From contig NZ_JACUUB010000004.1 of the NCBI RefSeq assembly GCF_014859525.1, forward strand, positions 34,947 to 98,946: a stretch of 64,000 nt of DNA, read 5' to 3'. Under the pieces are notes generated by a model. It saw nothing but the letters and a program-made list of their open reading frames with translations. It did no database searches and was not told where the DNA came from. Both the position numbers and the translations under genes were made by a program. Source of the DNA: Marinobacter sp. GTDB lineage: Bacteria > Pseudomonadota > Gammaproteobacteria > Pseudomonadales > Oleiphilaceae. Below are positions 1 to 9,687 of this stretch, piece by piece (the first letter of the stretch is position 1; each line of letters starts with the position of its first letter).

Positions 1-11
1 AGCAGTGGTCT

Positions 12-2744
12 ATGTTCACAAAGCTTGCAACGAAGATGTTCGGCAGTAAAAACGCCCGAGAAGTCAAAAGAATGCGCAAGGTCGCCCTGCGCATCAATGA
101 GCTTGAAGAGCAGTTTGGCGGGTTGTCGGATTCCGAGTTGCAGGGTAAGACCGCCGAGTTCCGCCGCCGCCTTGAAGATGGCGAAGCGCTGGACAAGCTT
201 CTTCCTGAAGCATTTGCCACGGTGAGAGAGGCCAGCCGCCGGGTCATGGGCATGCGTCACTACGATGTCCAGCTGGTGGGTGGTATGACCCTGCACGAAG
301 GGCACATTGCCGAAATGAAAACCGGCGAGGGCAAGACGCTGGTGGCAACGGCCGCCGTTTATCTCAACGCTTTGCCTGGTAAGGGTGTACACGTTGTTAC
401 CGTCAACGATTACCTGGCCAGCCGTGATGCTGAGTGGATGGGCAAGCTGTACCGCTTTCTTGGCATGCAGGTTGGGGTGGTTGTAGCCGGCCAGCCGCCA
501 GAAGAAAAGCGAGCAGCCTACCAGGCTGATATTACCTACGGTACCAACAACGAATTCGGCTTTGACTACCTCCGCGACAACATGGCCTTCAGTATTGATG
601 ATAAGGTCCAGCGGGGGCTTAACTACGCTATTGTTGACGAAGTAGACTCGATCCTGATTGACGAAGCCCGTACCCCGCTGATTATTTCCGGTGCGGCGGA
701 AGATTCCTCCAAGATGTATCAGGCTATAAACACGCTGATCCCGAGCCTGGAAAAGGGTGAAGTCAGTGAAGACGATGCCGTCGATACTACGGGCGATTTT
801 ACGATTGATGAGAAATCACGCCAGGTTGAGCTGACCGAAGCCGGCCACGAGAAAGTGGAAGAGCTGCTGCTCAGTCAGGACTTGCTGAAAGAGGGCGAAA
901 GCCTCTATTCAGCGGCGAACCTGAGCCTGCTGCATCATGTGCACTCGGCACTGCGCGCGCATCACCTGTTCCAGAAAGATGTGGATTACATTGTGCAGGG
1001 GGGGCAGGTCGTTATTGTTGATGAGCATACGGGCCGCACCATGCCGGGCCGTCGCTGGAGCGAGGGCTTGCATCAGGCTATCGAGGCGAAAGAAGGTCTG
1101 AAGATCCAGGCCGAAAGCCAAACCCTGGCCTCGACAACGTTCCAGAACTATTTCCGCTTGTACGACAAGTTGGCCGGCATGACCGGTACTGCCGATACCG
1201 AAGCCTTCGAGTTCCGTCAGATTTACGGTCTGGACGTGGTGGTTATCCCGCCCAACAAGCCGATTCAGCGGATTGATTACAACGATCTGGTGTATCTCAC
1301 TCAGGAAGAGAAGTTCCACGCCATTATTGATGAGATCAAAGACGTGACCGCGGATGGTCGTCCGGTGCTGGTGGGTACCGCATCGATCGAAGCGTCTGAG
1401 TTGCTGTCGATGCTGCTCAAGAAGGCACGGATTGATCACAAGATCCTGAACGCCAAACAGCACGAATCTGAAGCCATGATCATCGCTCAGGCGGGTCGCC
1501 CGGGTGCGGTGACTATCGCGACCAACATGGCGGGTCGGGGTACCGACATCGTGCTGGGTGGTAACTGGGAGTTTGAGGTGGCCGTTATGGACAATCCCTC
1601 GGAGGAGGAGGTTGCCCGATTGAAGGCGGAGCTGAGCGAGTTGCATAACCAGGTACTGGAAGCCGGCGGCCTGCACATCATTGGTACCGAGCGCCACGAA
1701 TCCCGCCGGATTGATAACCAGTTGCGGGGTCGTGCCGGTCGGCAAGGTGATCCGGGCTCCTCGCGCTTCTTCTTGTCGCTGGAAGATAACCTGATGCGGA
1801 TCTTCGCACCTGAGCGGGTGAAGAACCTGATGCAGGCGATGGGCATGAAAAAAGGTGAAGCCATCGAGCACCGGATGGTCACCAACGCGATCGAAAAGTC
1901 CCAGCGTAAGGTTGAAGGCCGTAACTTTGATATGCGTAAAACGCTGCTGGAATACGATGACGTCGCCAACGATCAGCGAACGGTCATCTACGATCAGCGC
2001 AATGAGGTAATGGCGTCTAACGACATCTCCGAGATGATCAATACCATCCGTGAGGATGTGGTAGACGCCATGGTCAGCGAATACATTCCGCCTCAGAGCA
2101 TGCCTGAGCAGTGGGATGTGCCGGGGCTGGAAAGTCAGTTGCAGTCTGAAATGTCCATCGACCTGCCGGTTCAGGCCTGGCTGGACGAAGACAGCAAGCT
2201 GCATGAAGAGAATCTGCGCGAGAAAATTCTGGGCGCCATTGTCGCTGAGTACAAAGCGAAAGAGGAAATTGCCGGCGCCGAACCCATGCGCAATTTCGAG
2301 AAGCAGGTTTTCCTGCAGGTGCTGGACACCCTCTGGAAAGAGCATTTGTCGAATATGGATCATTTGCGCCGGGGTATTCACCTGCGCGGTTATGCCCAGA
2401 AGAACCCGAAGCAGGAGTACAAGCGCGAGGCATTTAACCTGTTTGAAGGCATGCTTGAGACCATGAAGCGTGACGTTATACGGGTGCTTTGCCATGTCCG
2501 GGTGCAAAGTCGCGAAGAAATGGAAGAAATCGAGCGTCGCCGGAAGGAAGAGCTGGAGCGGGATCTGGCTCGCGCCAAGTTGCGCCATGACGAGACCAGC
2601 GCGACCCAGGGCGATGCGCCGGAAGCGCGACAGCAGGCTACTCCGGACACCTTTGTTCGCCAGGAGCGCAAGGTTGGCCGAAACGAGCCCTGTCCTTGCG
2701 GGTCTGGCAAGAAGTACAAGCAGTGTTGCGGTAAGGTCAGCTAA
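12..2744 (+). CDS. secA: Protein translocase ATPase SecA
   Basis: SecA is the ATPase motor that pushes unfolded precursors through the SecYEG channel in the inner membrane. The frame is complete at 910 residues, close to the usual length of about 900. The Walker A segment MKTGEGKT lies near residues 102-109 and a [15 protein letters not shown] helicase segment near 208. The C-terminus carries the zinc-binding tail [14 protein letters not shown], which binds SecB and phospholipid in the family. The ATG lies 11 bases inside the window, so the promoter and any secM-like leader are out of view. The next gene is argJ after a 100-base gap holding a hairpin. The secA-argJ-mutT order matches Pseudomonas. 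Confidence 0.98.
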   Translation: MFTKLATKMFGSKNAREVKRMRKVALRINELEEQFGGLSDSELQGKTAEFRRRLEDGEALDKLLPEAFATVREASRRVMGMRHYDVQLVGGMTLHEGHIAEMKTGEGKTLVATAAVYLNALPGKGVHVVTVNDYLASRDAEWMGKLYRFLGMQVGVVVAGQPPEEKRAAYQADITYGTNNEFGFDYLRDNMAFSIDDKVQRGLNYAIVDEVDSILIDEARTPLIISGAAEDSSKMYQAINTLIPSLEKGEVSEDDAVDTTGDFTIDEKSRQVELTEAGHEKVEELLLSQDLLKEGESLYSAANLSLLHHVHSALRAHHLFQKDVDYIVQGGQVVIVDEHTGRTMPGRRWSEGLHQAIEAKEGLKIQAESQTLASTTFQNYFRLYDKLAGMTGTADTEAFEFRQIYGLDVVVIPPNKPIQRIDYNDLVYLTQEEKFHAIIDEIKDVTADGRPVLVGTASIEASELLSMLLKKARIDHKILNAKQHESEAMIIAQAGRPGAVTIATNMAGRGTDIVLGGNWEFEVAVMDNPSEEEVARLKAELSELHNQVLEAGGLHIIGTERHESRRIDNQLRGRAGRQGDPGSSRFFLSLEDNLMRIFAPERVKNLMQAMGMKKGEAIEHRMVTNAIEKSQRKVEGRNFDMRKTLLEYDDVANDQRTVIYDQRNEVMASNDISEMINTIREDVVDAMVSEYIPPQSMPEQWDVPGLESQLQSEMSIDLPVQAWLDEDSKLHEENLREKILGAIVAEYKAKEEIAGAEPMRNFEKQVFLQVLDTLWKEHLSNMDHLRRGIHLRGYAQKNPKQEYKREAFNLFEGMLETMKRDVIRVLCHVRVQSREEMEEIERRRKEELERDLARAKLRHDETSATQGDAPEARQQATPDTFVRQERKVGRNEPCPCGSGKKYKQCCGKVS

Positions 2745-2769
2745 CCCTTACCTCAAATGCAAAGACCGG

Positions 2770-2807
2770 AACCCGCAATCTGCCAGATCATTGGCTGTTT
2801 GCGGGTT
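2770..2807 (+). terminator. Probable Rho-independent terminator after secA
   Basis: AACCCGCAA (2770-2778) pairs perfectly with TTGCGGGTT (2799-2807). The loop is 20 bases and the stem is followed by a T-rich stretch, TTGTCGTTTT. The large loop makes it weaker than a textbook terminator, so some read-through into argJ is possible. Confidence 0.55.
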
Positions 2808-2844
2808 TTGTCGTTTTAGATTCGGATCATTTCAGGAGGCAGGT

Positions 2845-4062
2845 ATGGCGGTAGGTCCCGGAACGTTACCTGAGTTTTACCCGGTGGCGGGCGTCAAACT
2901 CGGTATTTCAAGTGCAGGCATCAAGACGCCTGGCCGTAAGGATATTGTGATCTTTGAGTTGGCAGAAGATGCCCGCGTGGCCGGGATTTTTACCCGAAAT
3001 CAGTTCTGTGCAGCTCCGGTGGTCGTCAGTCGTCGTCATCTTGATCAGACTGCCCCGCGTTATCTGTTGATCAACACCGGGAACGCCAATGCCGGTACCG
3101 GTGAGCGGGGCATGTCCGATGCTTTGCACTGTTGCCGCGCTCTTGCGGAAAAATCCGGGGTCAGCACCGCTGAGGTGCTGCCATTCTCCACCGGTGTTAT
3201 TGGTGAGCCACTTCCGGTCGACAAGATCATCAACGCCTTGCCAGATGCCCTGGCGAATACCCGTGAGGATCGCTGGGCCGAGGCGGCCAGCGGCATCATG
3301 ACCACCGATACTCGCCCCAAGGGCGCGTCTGTCCGTATTGACCTGGGTGGGCACGCGGTCACCATCTCCGGTATCAGCAAAGGCGCGGGCATGATTCGCC
3401 CGAACATGGCGACCATGCTCGGCTTTATCGCCACCGATGCACGCATTGCGCCCGATGTGCTGCAGGCGCTGGCCTCGGAGCTGGGTGAGAAATCCTTCAA
3501 CCGGATTACCATCGACGGCGACACCTCAACCAACGATGCCTGCATGTTGATCGCCAGTGGTCAGTATGAGGGCCCGGAGATTACCGCCGACAGCCCGCAG
3601 CTGCCGAAACTGAGAGAGGCTCTGCGGCAGGTGTACCTGGATCTGGCTCATGCCATTGTCCGGGATGGTGAAGGTGCCACCAAGTTTGTCACGATCGACG
3701 TTCGTGGTGCGGCCAGTCAGACCGAAGCGCTCGATGTTGCTTATACAGTGGCGCATTCCCCGCTGGTCAAGACAGCGTTGTTCGCGTCTGATCCGAATTG
3801 GGGTCGGATTCTGGCGGCGGTTGGCCGTGCTGGCGTGCAGGATCTGGACCTGATGGCTTTGGAGATCTATCTGGGTGATGTCTGCCTGGTTCGTGACGGC
3901 GGTCGAGCCGAGGATTACTCTGAGGAGCGGGGGCAAGCGGTCATGGATCAGGAAGACATCACCATTGCCATTGATCTGAAGCGCGGCGCCATCAATGAAA
4001 CCGTCTGGACCTGCGATTTTTCACACGATTACGTTACCATCAATGCCGACTACCGTTCCTGA
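2845..4062 (+). CDS. argJ: Glutamate N-acetyltransferase / amino-acid acetyltransferase ArgJ
   Basis: ArgJ transfers acetyl from N-acetylornithine to glutamate in the cyclic arginine pathway; bifunctional members also use acetyl-CoA. The 405-residue frame starts at an ATG behind AGGAGGCAGGT; the open frame runs further upstream, but only from here does it look like ArgJ. The self-cleavage segment reads KGAGMIRPNMATMLGF, placing the nucleophilic Thr at residue 190 after Ala189, so a two-chain mature enzyme is expected. The downstream MutT gene starts 20 bases before this stop codon, which suggests translational coupling. Whether this copy is mono- or bifunctional cannot be read from the sequence. 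Confidence 0.96.
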   Translation: MAVGPGTLPEFYPVAGVKLGISSAGIKTPGRKDIVIFELAEDARVAGIFTRNQFCAAPVVVSRRHLDQTAPRYLLINTGNANAGTGERGMSDALHCCRALAEKSGVSTAEVLPFSTGVIGEPLPVDKIINALPDALANTREDRWAEAASGIMTTDTRPKGASVRIDLGGHAVTISGISKGAGMIRPNMATMLGFIATDARIAPDVLQALASELGEKSFNRITIDGDTSTNDACMLIASGQYEGPEITADSPQLPKLREALRQVYLDLAHAIVRDGEGATKFVTIDVRGAASQTEALDVAYTVAHSPLVKTALFASDPNWGRILAAVGRAGVQDLDLMALEIYLGDVCLVRDGGRAEDYSEERGQAVMDQEDITIAIDLKRGAINETVWTCDFSHDYVTINADYRS

Positions 4063-5029
4063 GGTGCCGGCTGCATCGAGTACTGGCAAGCGGCTTGTGC
4101 ACGTTGCGGTGGCGGTGATTATCCGCGATGGCCGGGTGCTCATTGCCCGGCGCCCCGATCATGCCCATCAGGGTGGGCTGCTGGAATTTCCGGGTGGTAA
4201 GGTGGAGCCGGGCGAAACGGTGCAACAAGCACTGGTACGGGAGATTCTCGAGGAAACCGGTTTGCGCATCCCGCTTGCCAGCCTGGAGCCGGTGATTGGC
4301 ATTCGCCACGATTATGGCGACAAACAGGTGTTTCTGGATGTCTGGAAGACCTCTGAGGCTGAGGGCGAGGCAGAAGGTCGCGAAGGTCAGCCGGTGGACT
4401 GGCTGGCACCCGCTGAGCTGCAGGATGATGACTTTCCGGCTGCCAACCGGCCCATTATCCGGGCGTTGAACCTGCCTGGCCGGCTCGCGATCTCGGGCGC
4501 GATCACCGCCAGTGCTGCGGGCCTCAGTCAGCTGAAGGCGGCCCTGTCCAGAGCCGACAGTCCGCTGCTGGTGCTCAGGGCACCTGAGCTGGCGACAGCG
4601 GCGTATCGGCAGCTGGCGGGACAAGCGTTGGCGATGTGCTCGGAGGCCGGCGTTGGTGTGATTCTGCATGGCCGGCCGGGCTGGCTAGAGGAATTTCCGG
4701 ACGCGGCCGGTTTGCATTTGCCCTGGCGCGAAGCTGAGCGGCTCTCAGAGCGCCCTGTGCCAGCGAATCGATGGCTTGGTGTGTCTTGCCATGACTCTGG
4801 GCAGCTGGGTCATGCCGGGCGCCTGGGGGCGGACTATGCGACCCTCGGGCCAGTGCTGCCAACGCAGAGTCATCCCGGGCAGCCGGGTCTGGGCTGGGGG
4901 CAATTTGAAGCCCTGGTTGCCGGCGCGTCGGTTCCTGTCTACGGTCTTGGTGGCCTGGCGCCGGCCCATGAGCAGCTCTGCCGCGAGCATGGCGGCCAGG
5001 GCGTTGCCGGCATCCGTTACTGGTGGTAA
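4043..5029 (+). CDS. mutT: Fused MutT Nudix hydrolase and ThiE/TenI-like domain protein
   Basis: The N-terminal half (about residues 18-145) is a Nudix hydrolase with a perfect Nudix box at residues 52-74: Gly52, Glu58, Arg66-Glu67 and Glu70-Glu71. MutT enzymes remove 8-oxo-dGTP from the nucleotide pool. The C-terminal half (about 155-328) resembles thiamine phosphate synthase, with HLPW, a GVSCH segment, DYATLGPVLPTQSHPG and VYGLGGL. Fusions of this kind sit next to argJ/secA in pseudomonads. The role of the second domain is not settled and it need not make thiamine phosphate. The ATG at 4043 overlaps the end of argJ; an earlier in-frame codon at 3995 would add 16 residues without homology. 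Confidence 0.9.
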   Translation: MPTTVPEVPAASSTGKRLVHVAVAVIIRDGRVLIARRPDHAHQGGLLEFPGGKVEPGETVQQALVREILEETGLRIPLASLEPVIGIRHDYGDKQVFLDVWKTSEAEGEAEGREGQPVDWLAPAELQDDDFPAANRPIIRALNLPGRLAISGAITASAAGLSQLKAALSRADSPLLVLRAPELATAAYRQLAGQALAMCSEAGVGVILHGRPGWLEEFPDAAGLHLPWREAERLSERPVPANRWLGVSCHDSGQLGHAGRLGADYATLGPVLPTQSHPGQPGLGWGQFEALVAGASVPVYGLGGLAPAHEQLCREHGGQGVAGIRYWW

Positions 5030-5132
5030 TCCGGTCCGGGTCGGCGGTGGCTGCCGGAGAATACGGATGCCGCCGCCGTCAGGCCTGTGAAATAGTACAG
5101 TTTTCAAACCAAACACCGAGCGGGAGAGCGTC

Positions 5133-5615
5133 GTGAGCAAATTGACCCATCTGGATGATAAAGGCGAAGCCCGAATGGTGGATGTCACCAGCAAGGCGGT
5201 TACCGAGCGGGAGGCCCGGGCCGAGGCCACCATCCGCATGGCACCGGAAACCCTGCGCATGATCATCGACGGTGAGCACCCCAAAGGGGACGTACTGGCG
5301 ACGGCCCGGATTGCCGGCATCATGGCGGCCAAGAAAACTCACGATCTGATCCCGCTATGTCACGCATTGAACTTGACGTCCGTGAAAGTGGAGCTGACGC
5401 CGGGGGATGATGGTGCCTCGGTTCATATCCTGACCCGGTGCAAGCTGTCTGGTCAGACCGGTGTTGAGATGGAAGCGCTCACTGCTGCAAGCGTGGCGGC
5501 GCTGACCCTGTACGATATGTGCAAGGCGGTGGATAAGGCCATGGTGGTGAATGGTGTGCGGCTTTTGGAGAAGAAAGGCGGCCGTTCAGGACACTGGGTG
5601 GCCCCCGAGCAATGA
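5133..5615 (+). CDS. moaC: Cyclic pyranopterin monophosphate synthase MoaC
   Basis: MoaC converts the 3',8-cyclo-GTP made by MoaA into cyclic pyranopterin monophosphate, the first stable intermediate of molybdenum cofactor synthesis. The protein is 160 residues, the normal length. Family signatures are [18 protein letters not shown] at the N-terminus, [16 protein letters not shown] in the middle and [20 protein letters not shown] with KKGGRSG near the end. The start is GTG behind CGGGAGAG. No other moa gene is in the window, so it is separated from the rest of the pathway here. Confidence 0.97.
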   Translation: MSKLTHLDDKGEARMVDVTSKAVTEREARAEATIRMAPETLRMIIDGEHPKGDVLATARIAGIMAAKKTHDLIPLCHALNLTSVKVELTPGDDGASVHILTRCKLSGQTGVEMEALTAASVAALTLYDMCKAVDKAMVVNGVRLLEKKGGRSGHWVAPEQ

Positions 5616-5747
5616 TCTGCCTGATGGCGCAGCCCGTACCCTTGATGATATCAATGTATCCGGAGGGGAAACGTGTCAATGCTACGCCAGGCAAGCAGCC
5701 ACATGATAGAATGCCCGCCCAATTTGTCTGAACCACGAGGAAATACA

Positions 5748-6359
5748 GTGGCTGTTCGTTACATTGAGACCTGCCGTTTGCCTACCCCTTTCGGTGTGTT
5801 TGACATGCACGGCTTTGAAGAGCCAGGCACCGGTAAGGAGCACGTGGCGCTGACGCTGGGCGACATCAGTAGCGATGAGCCGCTGTTGGCGCGTACCCAT
5901 TCTGAGTGCCTGACTGGCGATGCACTTTACAGCATGCGTTGTGATTGCGGTTATCAGCTGGAGGAGGCGCTTCGCAGTATTGCCCGAGAAGGCCGGGGAC
6001 TGTTGATGTATTTGCGCCAGGAAGGTCGCGGTATCGGCCTGCTTAATAAAATCCGGGCCTATAATCTTCAGGATCAGGGTGCCGATACCGTTGAGGCGAA
6101 TGAGCAGTTAGGCTTTGGTGCCGACTTGCGGGATTACAGCATGTGCAAAGACATGCTGGAGCATCTTGGTATTACCAGCCTCAAACTGATGACCAATAAT
6201 CCAAGAAAGGTTAACGCCCTGGAGTCTTACGGAATCCGCATTGCAGAGCGAGTGCCGTTGCATGTTGGTCGCAACCCTCACAATGAGCATTACCTCAATA
6301 CCAAGCAGAGTAAGTTGGGGCACTGGCTGGAAACCCACCAGGATGATGATCCGGCCTGA
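5748..6359 (+). CDS. ribA: GTP cyclohydrolase II RibA
   Basis: RibA opens GTP to formate, pyrophosphate and the diaminopyrimidine that starts riboflavin synthesis. The zinc ligands Cys54, Cys65 and Cys67 ([20 protein letters not shown]) fall at the same numbers as in E. coli, and the catalytic RQEGRGIGL segment follows. This supports the GTG start at 5748 behind GAGG, giving 203 residues. The same frame stays open to a GTG at 5673 behind GGAGGGG, which would add 25 residues unlike RibA. A TGATAGAAT extended -10-like element at 5703-5711 suits the shorter form. There is no RibB fusion. The gene converges on dxs across a hairpin. Confidence 0.93.
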   Translation: MAVRYIETCRLPTPFGVFDMHGFEEPGTGKEHVALTLGDISSDEPLLARTHSECLTGDALYSMRCDCGYQLEEALRSIAREGRGLLMYLRQEGRGIGLLNKIRAYNLQDQGADTVEANEQLGFGADLRDYSMCKDMLEHLGITSLKLMTNNPRKVNALESYGIRIAERVPLHVGRNPHNEHYLNTKQSKLGHWLETHQDDDPA

Positions 6360-6372
6360 GCTTTTTTGCTGA

Positions 6373-6405
6373 GATCACGGCTGCCCAGACGGGCCAGCCG
6401 TGATC
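6373..6405. repeat. Hairpin between convergent ribA and dxs, possible terminator
   Basis: GATCACGGCTG (6373-6383) pairs exactly with CAGCCGTGATC (6395-6405), and the inner CCC/GGG closes an AGAC loop with one bulged C. It lies in the 49-base gap between the two stop codons. Neither strand has a T-tract after the stem, so intrinsic termination is uncertain. Confidence 0.5.
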
Positions 6406-6408
6406 CAG

Positions 6409-8340
6409 TCACTTCACTGCACTCAATGTGCCGTTGCGGATACGTTCCAGTCGGCAAGCAATGGCGTTCAGGATGCTTTGAGGGTCCAGGCCGCACTCTT
6501 CAAGAAGTTCTTCATGTTTGCCATGATCGACAAACCGGTCGGGAAGGCCGAGTTGTAACACCGGCTGGGTAACCTCCCTGGCATTCAGGCATTCTGTCAC
6601 GGCGCTGCCTGCACCGCCGGCCACCACGTTTTCCTCCAGTGTCACCAGCAAGTCGTGTTGCTCTGCCAGTGCCAGTACCAGGCTCTCGTCCAGTGGTTTG
6701 ACGAAGCGCATATCTGCGACCGTTGCGTTCAGTGCTTCGGCAGCGGTCAGTGCAGAGCCCAGCAGCGTGCCAAAATTGAGGATCGCAACCCGGGTGCCTT
6801 CTCGCACGACGCGGCCTTTGCCTATGGGTAGCGCGGTGAGTGAGGGCTGGATGTCCGAGCCAGGACCGGTGCCTCGCGGGTAGCGAACCGCTGCCGGACC
6901 CTTAAATTGCAGGCCGGTGTGCAGCAACTGGCGGGTTTCATTTTCATCCGATGGGGTCATTACAACCATCTTGGGGATGCAGCGCAGGTAGCTGATGTCA
7001 AAAGCTCCCGCGTGAGTCGGTCCGTCCTCGCCGACCAGGCCGGCGCGGTCAATCGCGAACAGCACATCCAGATCCTGAATGGCGACATCGTGAATCAGTT
7101 GGTCATAGCCCCGCTGCAGGAAGGTGGAGTAGATCGCCACCACCGGTTTGGCACCGTCACAAGCCATGCCGGCCGCCAGCGTGACGGCATGCTGCTCGGC
7201 AATGGCAACATCAAAATAGCGATCCGGGAAGCGTTCTGAAAACGCGAGCAGATCTGAGCCCTCACACATGGCCGGCGTAATGCCAACCACCCGTTCATCC
7301 TGTTCCGCAGCATCGCACAGCCATTGGCCAAAGACGTTGGCATACTTGGGGCTGGCCGGCCTTGGCTTAACCGGTTCTGGTTTACTGGGCGGAACCGGTT
7401 CTATCTTATTGATGGCGTGGTAACCGATAGGGTCGGCCTCAGCCGGGGCAAAGCCTTTGCCTTTGGTGGTCACCACGTGAAGGAACTGGGGGCCCTCGAG
7501 TTCACGGATGTTCTCGAGGGTTTCGATCAGCAGAGGCAGGTCGTGGCCATCGATGGGACCTATGTAATTAAATCCCAGCTCTTCAAACAGGGTGCCCGGT
7601 ACCAACATGCCTTTAAAGTGCTCTTCGGTTTTCTTGGCAAGAGCCATCAGGTTAGGCGTGCCCTTCAGCACTTTTTTGCTGCTGTCGCGCACGTGATTGT
7701 AAGTGCGACTGGCCAGCAGTTTGGCGAAGTAGTTGGATAACCCGCCCACATTGCGTGAAATCGACATGTCGTTGTCGTTCAGAATGACCAGCATGTCGGC
7801 ATGCAAGTGGCCCGCATGGTTAAGCGCTTCAAAAGCCATGCCGGCGGTCATCGCGCCATCGCCGATCACGGCAATGCTTTTACGCCCGGTGTTTTGCATG
7901 CGAGCGGCAATGGCCATGCCCAGCGCGGCACTGATTGAGGTGCTGGAGTGGCCAACACCAAAGGTGTCGTATTCGCTCTCCGCCCGTTTTGGGAAGCCAG
8001 CCAGGCCATTTTTTCGGCGAATGCTGCCCATCTGTTCACGGCGGCCCGTAAGAATCTTGTGGGGATAGGCCTGGTGGCCCACATCCCAGATCAGGCGGTC
8101 AACGGGGGTATTGAACACATAGTGCAGAGCAACGGTTAATTCGAGAACGCCCAGTCCGGCACCAAAGTGTCCGCCGGTCTGACCCACGGACCAGAGCAAA
8201 AATGACCGCAGCTCCCTGGCCAGTTGCGGCAGATCGTCCGCCGGCAACTCGCGCAGTTGCGCCGGTATGTTGATCCGGTCGAGCAGTGGCGTATTGGGCC
8301 GTTGCGACGGGATTTCCCTGAAAATATATGTGTCCTGCAT
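6409..8340 (-). CDS. dxs: 1-deoxy-D-xylulose-5-phosphate synthase Dxs
   Basis: Dxs condenses pyruvate and glyceraldehyde 3-phosphate, the first step of the MEP isoprenoid pathway, using thiamine diphosphate. The protein is about 643 residues (E. coli 620). The cofactor-binding segment begins [19 protein letters not shown] and runs to [19 protein letters not shown] and the C-terminal transketolase domain are intact. The start at 8340 gives [11 protein letters not shown], which aligns with pseudomonad Dxs. An upstream ATG at 8382 would add 14 unrelated residues, and neither start has a good ribosome site. It is the last gene of the xseB-ispA-dxs unit, placing farnesyl diphosphate synthesis and its precursor supply together. 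Confidence 0.96.
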   Translation of the reverse strand: MQDTYIFREIPSQRPNTPLLDRINIPAQLRELPADDLPQLARELRSFLLWSVGQTGGHFGAGLGVLELTVALHYVFNTPVDRLIWDVGHQAYPHKILTGRREQMGSIRRKNGLAGFPKRAESEYDTFGVGHSSTSISAALGMAIAARMQNTGRKSIAVIGDGAMTAGMAFEALNHAGHLHADMLVILNDNDMSISRNVGGLSNYFAKLLASRTYNHVRDSSKKVLKGTPNLMALAKKTEEHFKGMLVPGTLFEELGFNYIGPIDGHDLPLLIETLENIRELEGPQFLHVVTTKGKGFAPAEADPIGYHAINKIEPVPPSKPEPVKPRPASPKYANVFGQWLCDAAEQDERVVGITPAMCEGSDLLAFSERFPDRYFDVAIAEQHAVTLAAGMACDGAKPVVAIYSTFLQRGYDQLIHDVAIQDLDVLFAIDRAGLVGEDGPTHAGAFDISYLRCIPKMVVMTPSDENETRQLLHTGLQFKGPAAVRYPRGTGPGSDIQPSLTALPIGKGRVVREGTRVAILNFGTLLGSALTAAEALNATVADMRFVKPLDESLVLALAEQHDLLVTLEENVVAGGAGSAVTECLNAREVTQPVLQLGLPDRFVDHGKHEELLEECGLDPQSILNAIACRLERIRNGTLSAVK

Positions 8341-8476
8341 CTGCTGGAGTCTTTGTCGGAATATGGGTTCAGTGACTGGCATTATAGGGGAACAGGTGGG
8401 TCAGTTTCATACTTCCCGGGCCAGACGTTACAAATTGGTGGCACTTGGCGGGCCAGATTGTCGCCGTTGACCGCAG

Positions 8477-9373
8477 CTAATGACTTCTCGCGACCACATA
8501 ATCGGCCATGGCCCTCAGTGTATCGGCCTCTTCGCCAAAGTCATCCAGAGCATGGTGCGCCTGTTTCAGCAGTTCATTCAGGTGGGCGCGAGCGCCCGCT
8601 ATACCCAGCAAAGAGGGGTAGGTTGGCTTCTCTCGGGCGGCGTCGGAGCCTTGGCGCTTGCCGATAACCTCGGTGTCACCCTCAATGTCGAGCAGGTCAT
8701 CCTGAACCTGAAACGCCAGGCCAAGCGCACTGGCAAAGCTGGCCAGTTGTGTTAGCTGTTGCTCTGTCACGGCATCGGCGGTCAGGGCGCCAAGGCGAAC
8801 ACTGGCTTCGATCAAGGCGCCGGTTTTGTGCCGATGCATGTTCTCGAGCTGCTCAATGGTCAAACGCTGACCCACGGATTCCAGATCGATGGCCTGGCCG
8901 CCGACCATGCCCTGATGGCCACTGGCTTTGACCAGTGTGCTGATCATGATCATGCGCTGGTGGTCTGACAACTCCGGTGCCTCGGTAAGAAGCCCGAACG
9001 CCAGCGTTTGCAGGGCGTCTCCGGCCAGTATGGCGGTAGCTTCGTCGAAGGCTATATGTACCGTCGGCCGACCGCGGCGCAGGTCGTCGTCGTCCATCGC
9101 CGGCAAGTCGTCATGCACTAGCGAATAGGCATGCACCAACTCCAGCGCGCAGGCTGGAGCGACGGCCTTGGTCTGGTTTGAGCCCAACGCTCGCGCAGCC
9201 GCAAGGCACAGGGCCGGACGAATACGTTTGCCACCGCCGAGCACGCTGTAGCGCATGGCGTCATCCAGCCTGGGGGAGGCTGCGCCGTTTCTAATCGACC
9301 GTTCGAGTTCACAATCAATGTGCTGGCGACATTGCTCCAGAAATTCCAAAGCCAGGGGCAGGCGGTCACTCAT
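8477..9373 (-). CDS. ispA: Farnesyl diphosphate synthase (polyprenyl synthetase)
   Basis: IspA joins dimethylallyl and isopentenyl diphosphates to geranyl and farnesyl diphosphate, the precursor of undecaprenyl lipid carriers and quinone tails. The 298-residue protein has the first aspartate-rich motif LVHDDLPAMDDDDLRRG and the second, FQVQDDLLDIEGD, which bind magnesium and the allylic substrate. The start codon overlaps the xseB stop by one base, as expected for a coupled pair. dxs follows 136 bases downstream. Product chain length is inferred from context and family size. Confidence 0.95.
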   Translation of the reverse strand: MSDRLPLALEFLEQCRQHIDCELERSIRNGAASPRLDDAMRYSVLGGGKRIRPALCLAAARALGSNQTKAVAPACALELVHAYSLVHDDLPAMDDDDLRRGRPTVHIAFDEATAILAGDALQTLAFGLLTEAPELSDHQRMIMISTLVKASGHQGMVGGQAIDLESVGQRLTIEQLENMHRHKTGALIEASVRLGALTADAVTEQQLTQLASFASALGLAFQVQDDLLDIEGDTEVIGKRQGSDAAREKPTYPSLLGIAGARAHLNELLKQAHHALDDFGEEADTLRAMADYVVARSH

Positions 9374-9630
9374 CAGTTGGCGTCGTCCGCTGAGAAGGGC
9401 CGGGTTTCAAGCGAGCCGTCGCTGTTCTGTACTAGCTGCTCGACGCGTTGCTCTGCGGTTTTCAGCGCACTCTGGCAATCCCTGGTCAGTTTTACGCCCC
9501 GCTCGAATGCCGCCAGGGACTGTTCAAGGGAAAGCTCGCCCTGCTCAAGGTCGCGAACCAGCTGTTCCAGCTCGTCCAGGGATTTTTCGAAGTCAGCAAT
9601 AGAGGTGCTGCTGTTGTTCTCGCCGGCCAT
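9373..9630 (-). CDS. xseB: Exodeoxyribonuclease VII small subunit XseB
   Basis: XseB is the small, coiled-coil subunit that bundles on XseA to form exonuclease VII, which degrades single-stranded DNA to oligonucleotides. The 85-residue protein has the family pattern [20 protein letters not shown] followed by [20 protein letters not shown]. It is the first gene of the xseB-ispA-dxs unit, an order common in Gammaproteobacteria although the products are unrelated in function. A candidate extended -10 promoter lies about 40 bases upstream. xseA is not in this window. Confidence 0.95.
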   Translation of the reverse strand: MAGENNSSTSIADFEKSLDELEQLVRDLEQGELSLEQSLAAFERGVKLTRDCQSALKTAEQRVEQLVQNSDGSLETRPFSADDAN

Positions 9631-9667
9631 GGGCGACCTCCGGTCGGGTGATTCATAAAGTGGGCGG

Positions 9668-9676
9668 ATTATATCA
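9668..9676 (-). promoter_or_regulatory. Extended -10 promoter element for xseB-ispA-dxs
   Basis: On the minus strand the sequence reads TGATATAAT, a consensus extended -10 (TGnTATAAT), 38 bases before the xseB ATG. No clear -35 is visible 17 bases further upstream, which fits an extended -10 promoter. The site lies in the short gap between xseB and the NRDE gene. Confidence 0.45.
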
Positions 9677-9687
9677 GAGTCCCCAGG

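Noticed and set aside
909..2588. 559-codon open frame antisense to secA
   Set aside because: It lies wholly within secA, its translation is His/Arg/Gln-rich with no recognisable fold, and long antisense frames are expected in GC-rich coding DNA.
5616..5747. FMN riboswitch before ribA
   Set aside because: The gap is short and none of the conserved FMN-element segments could be found.
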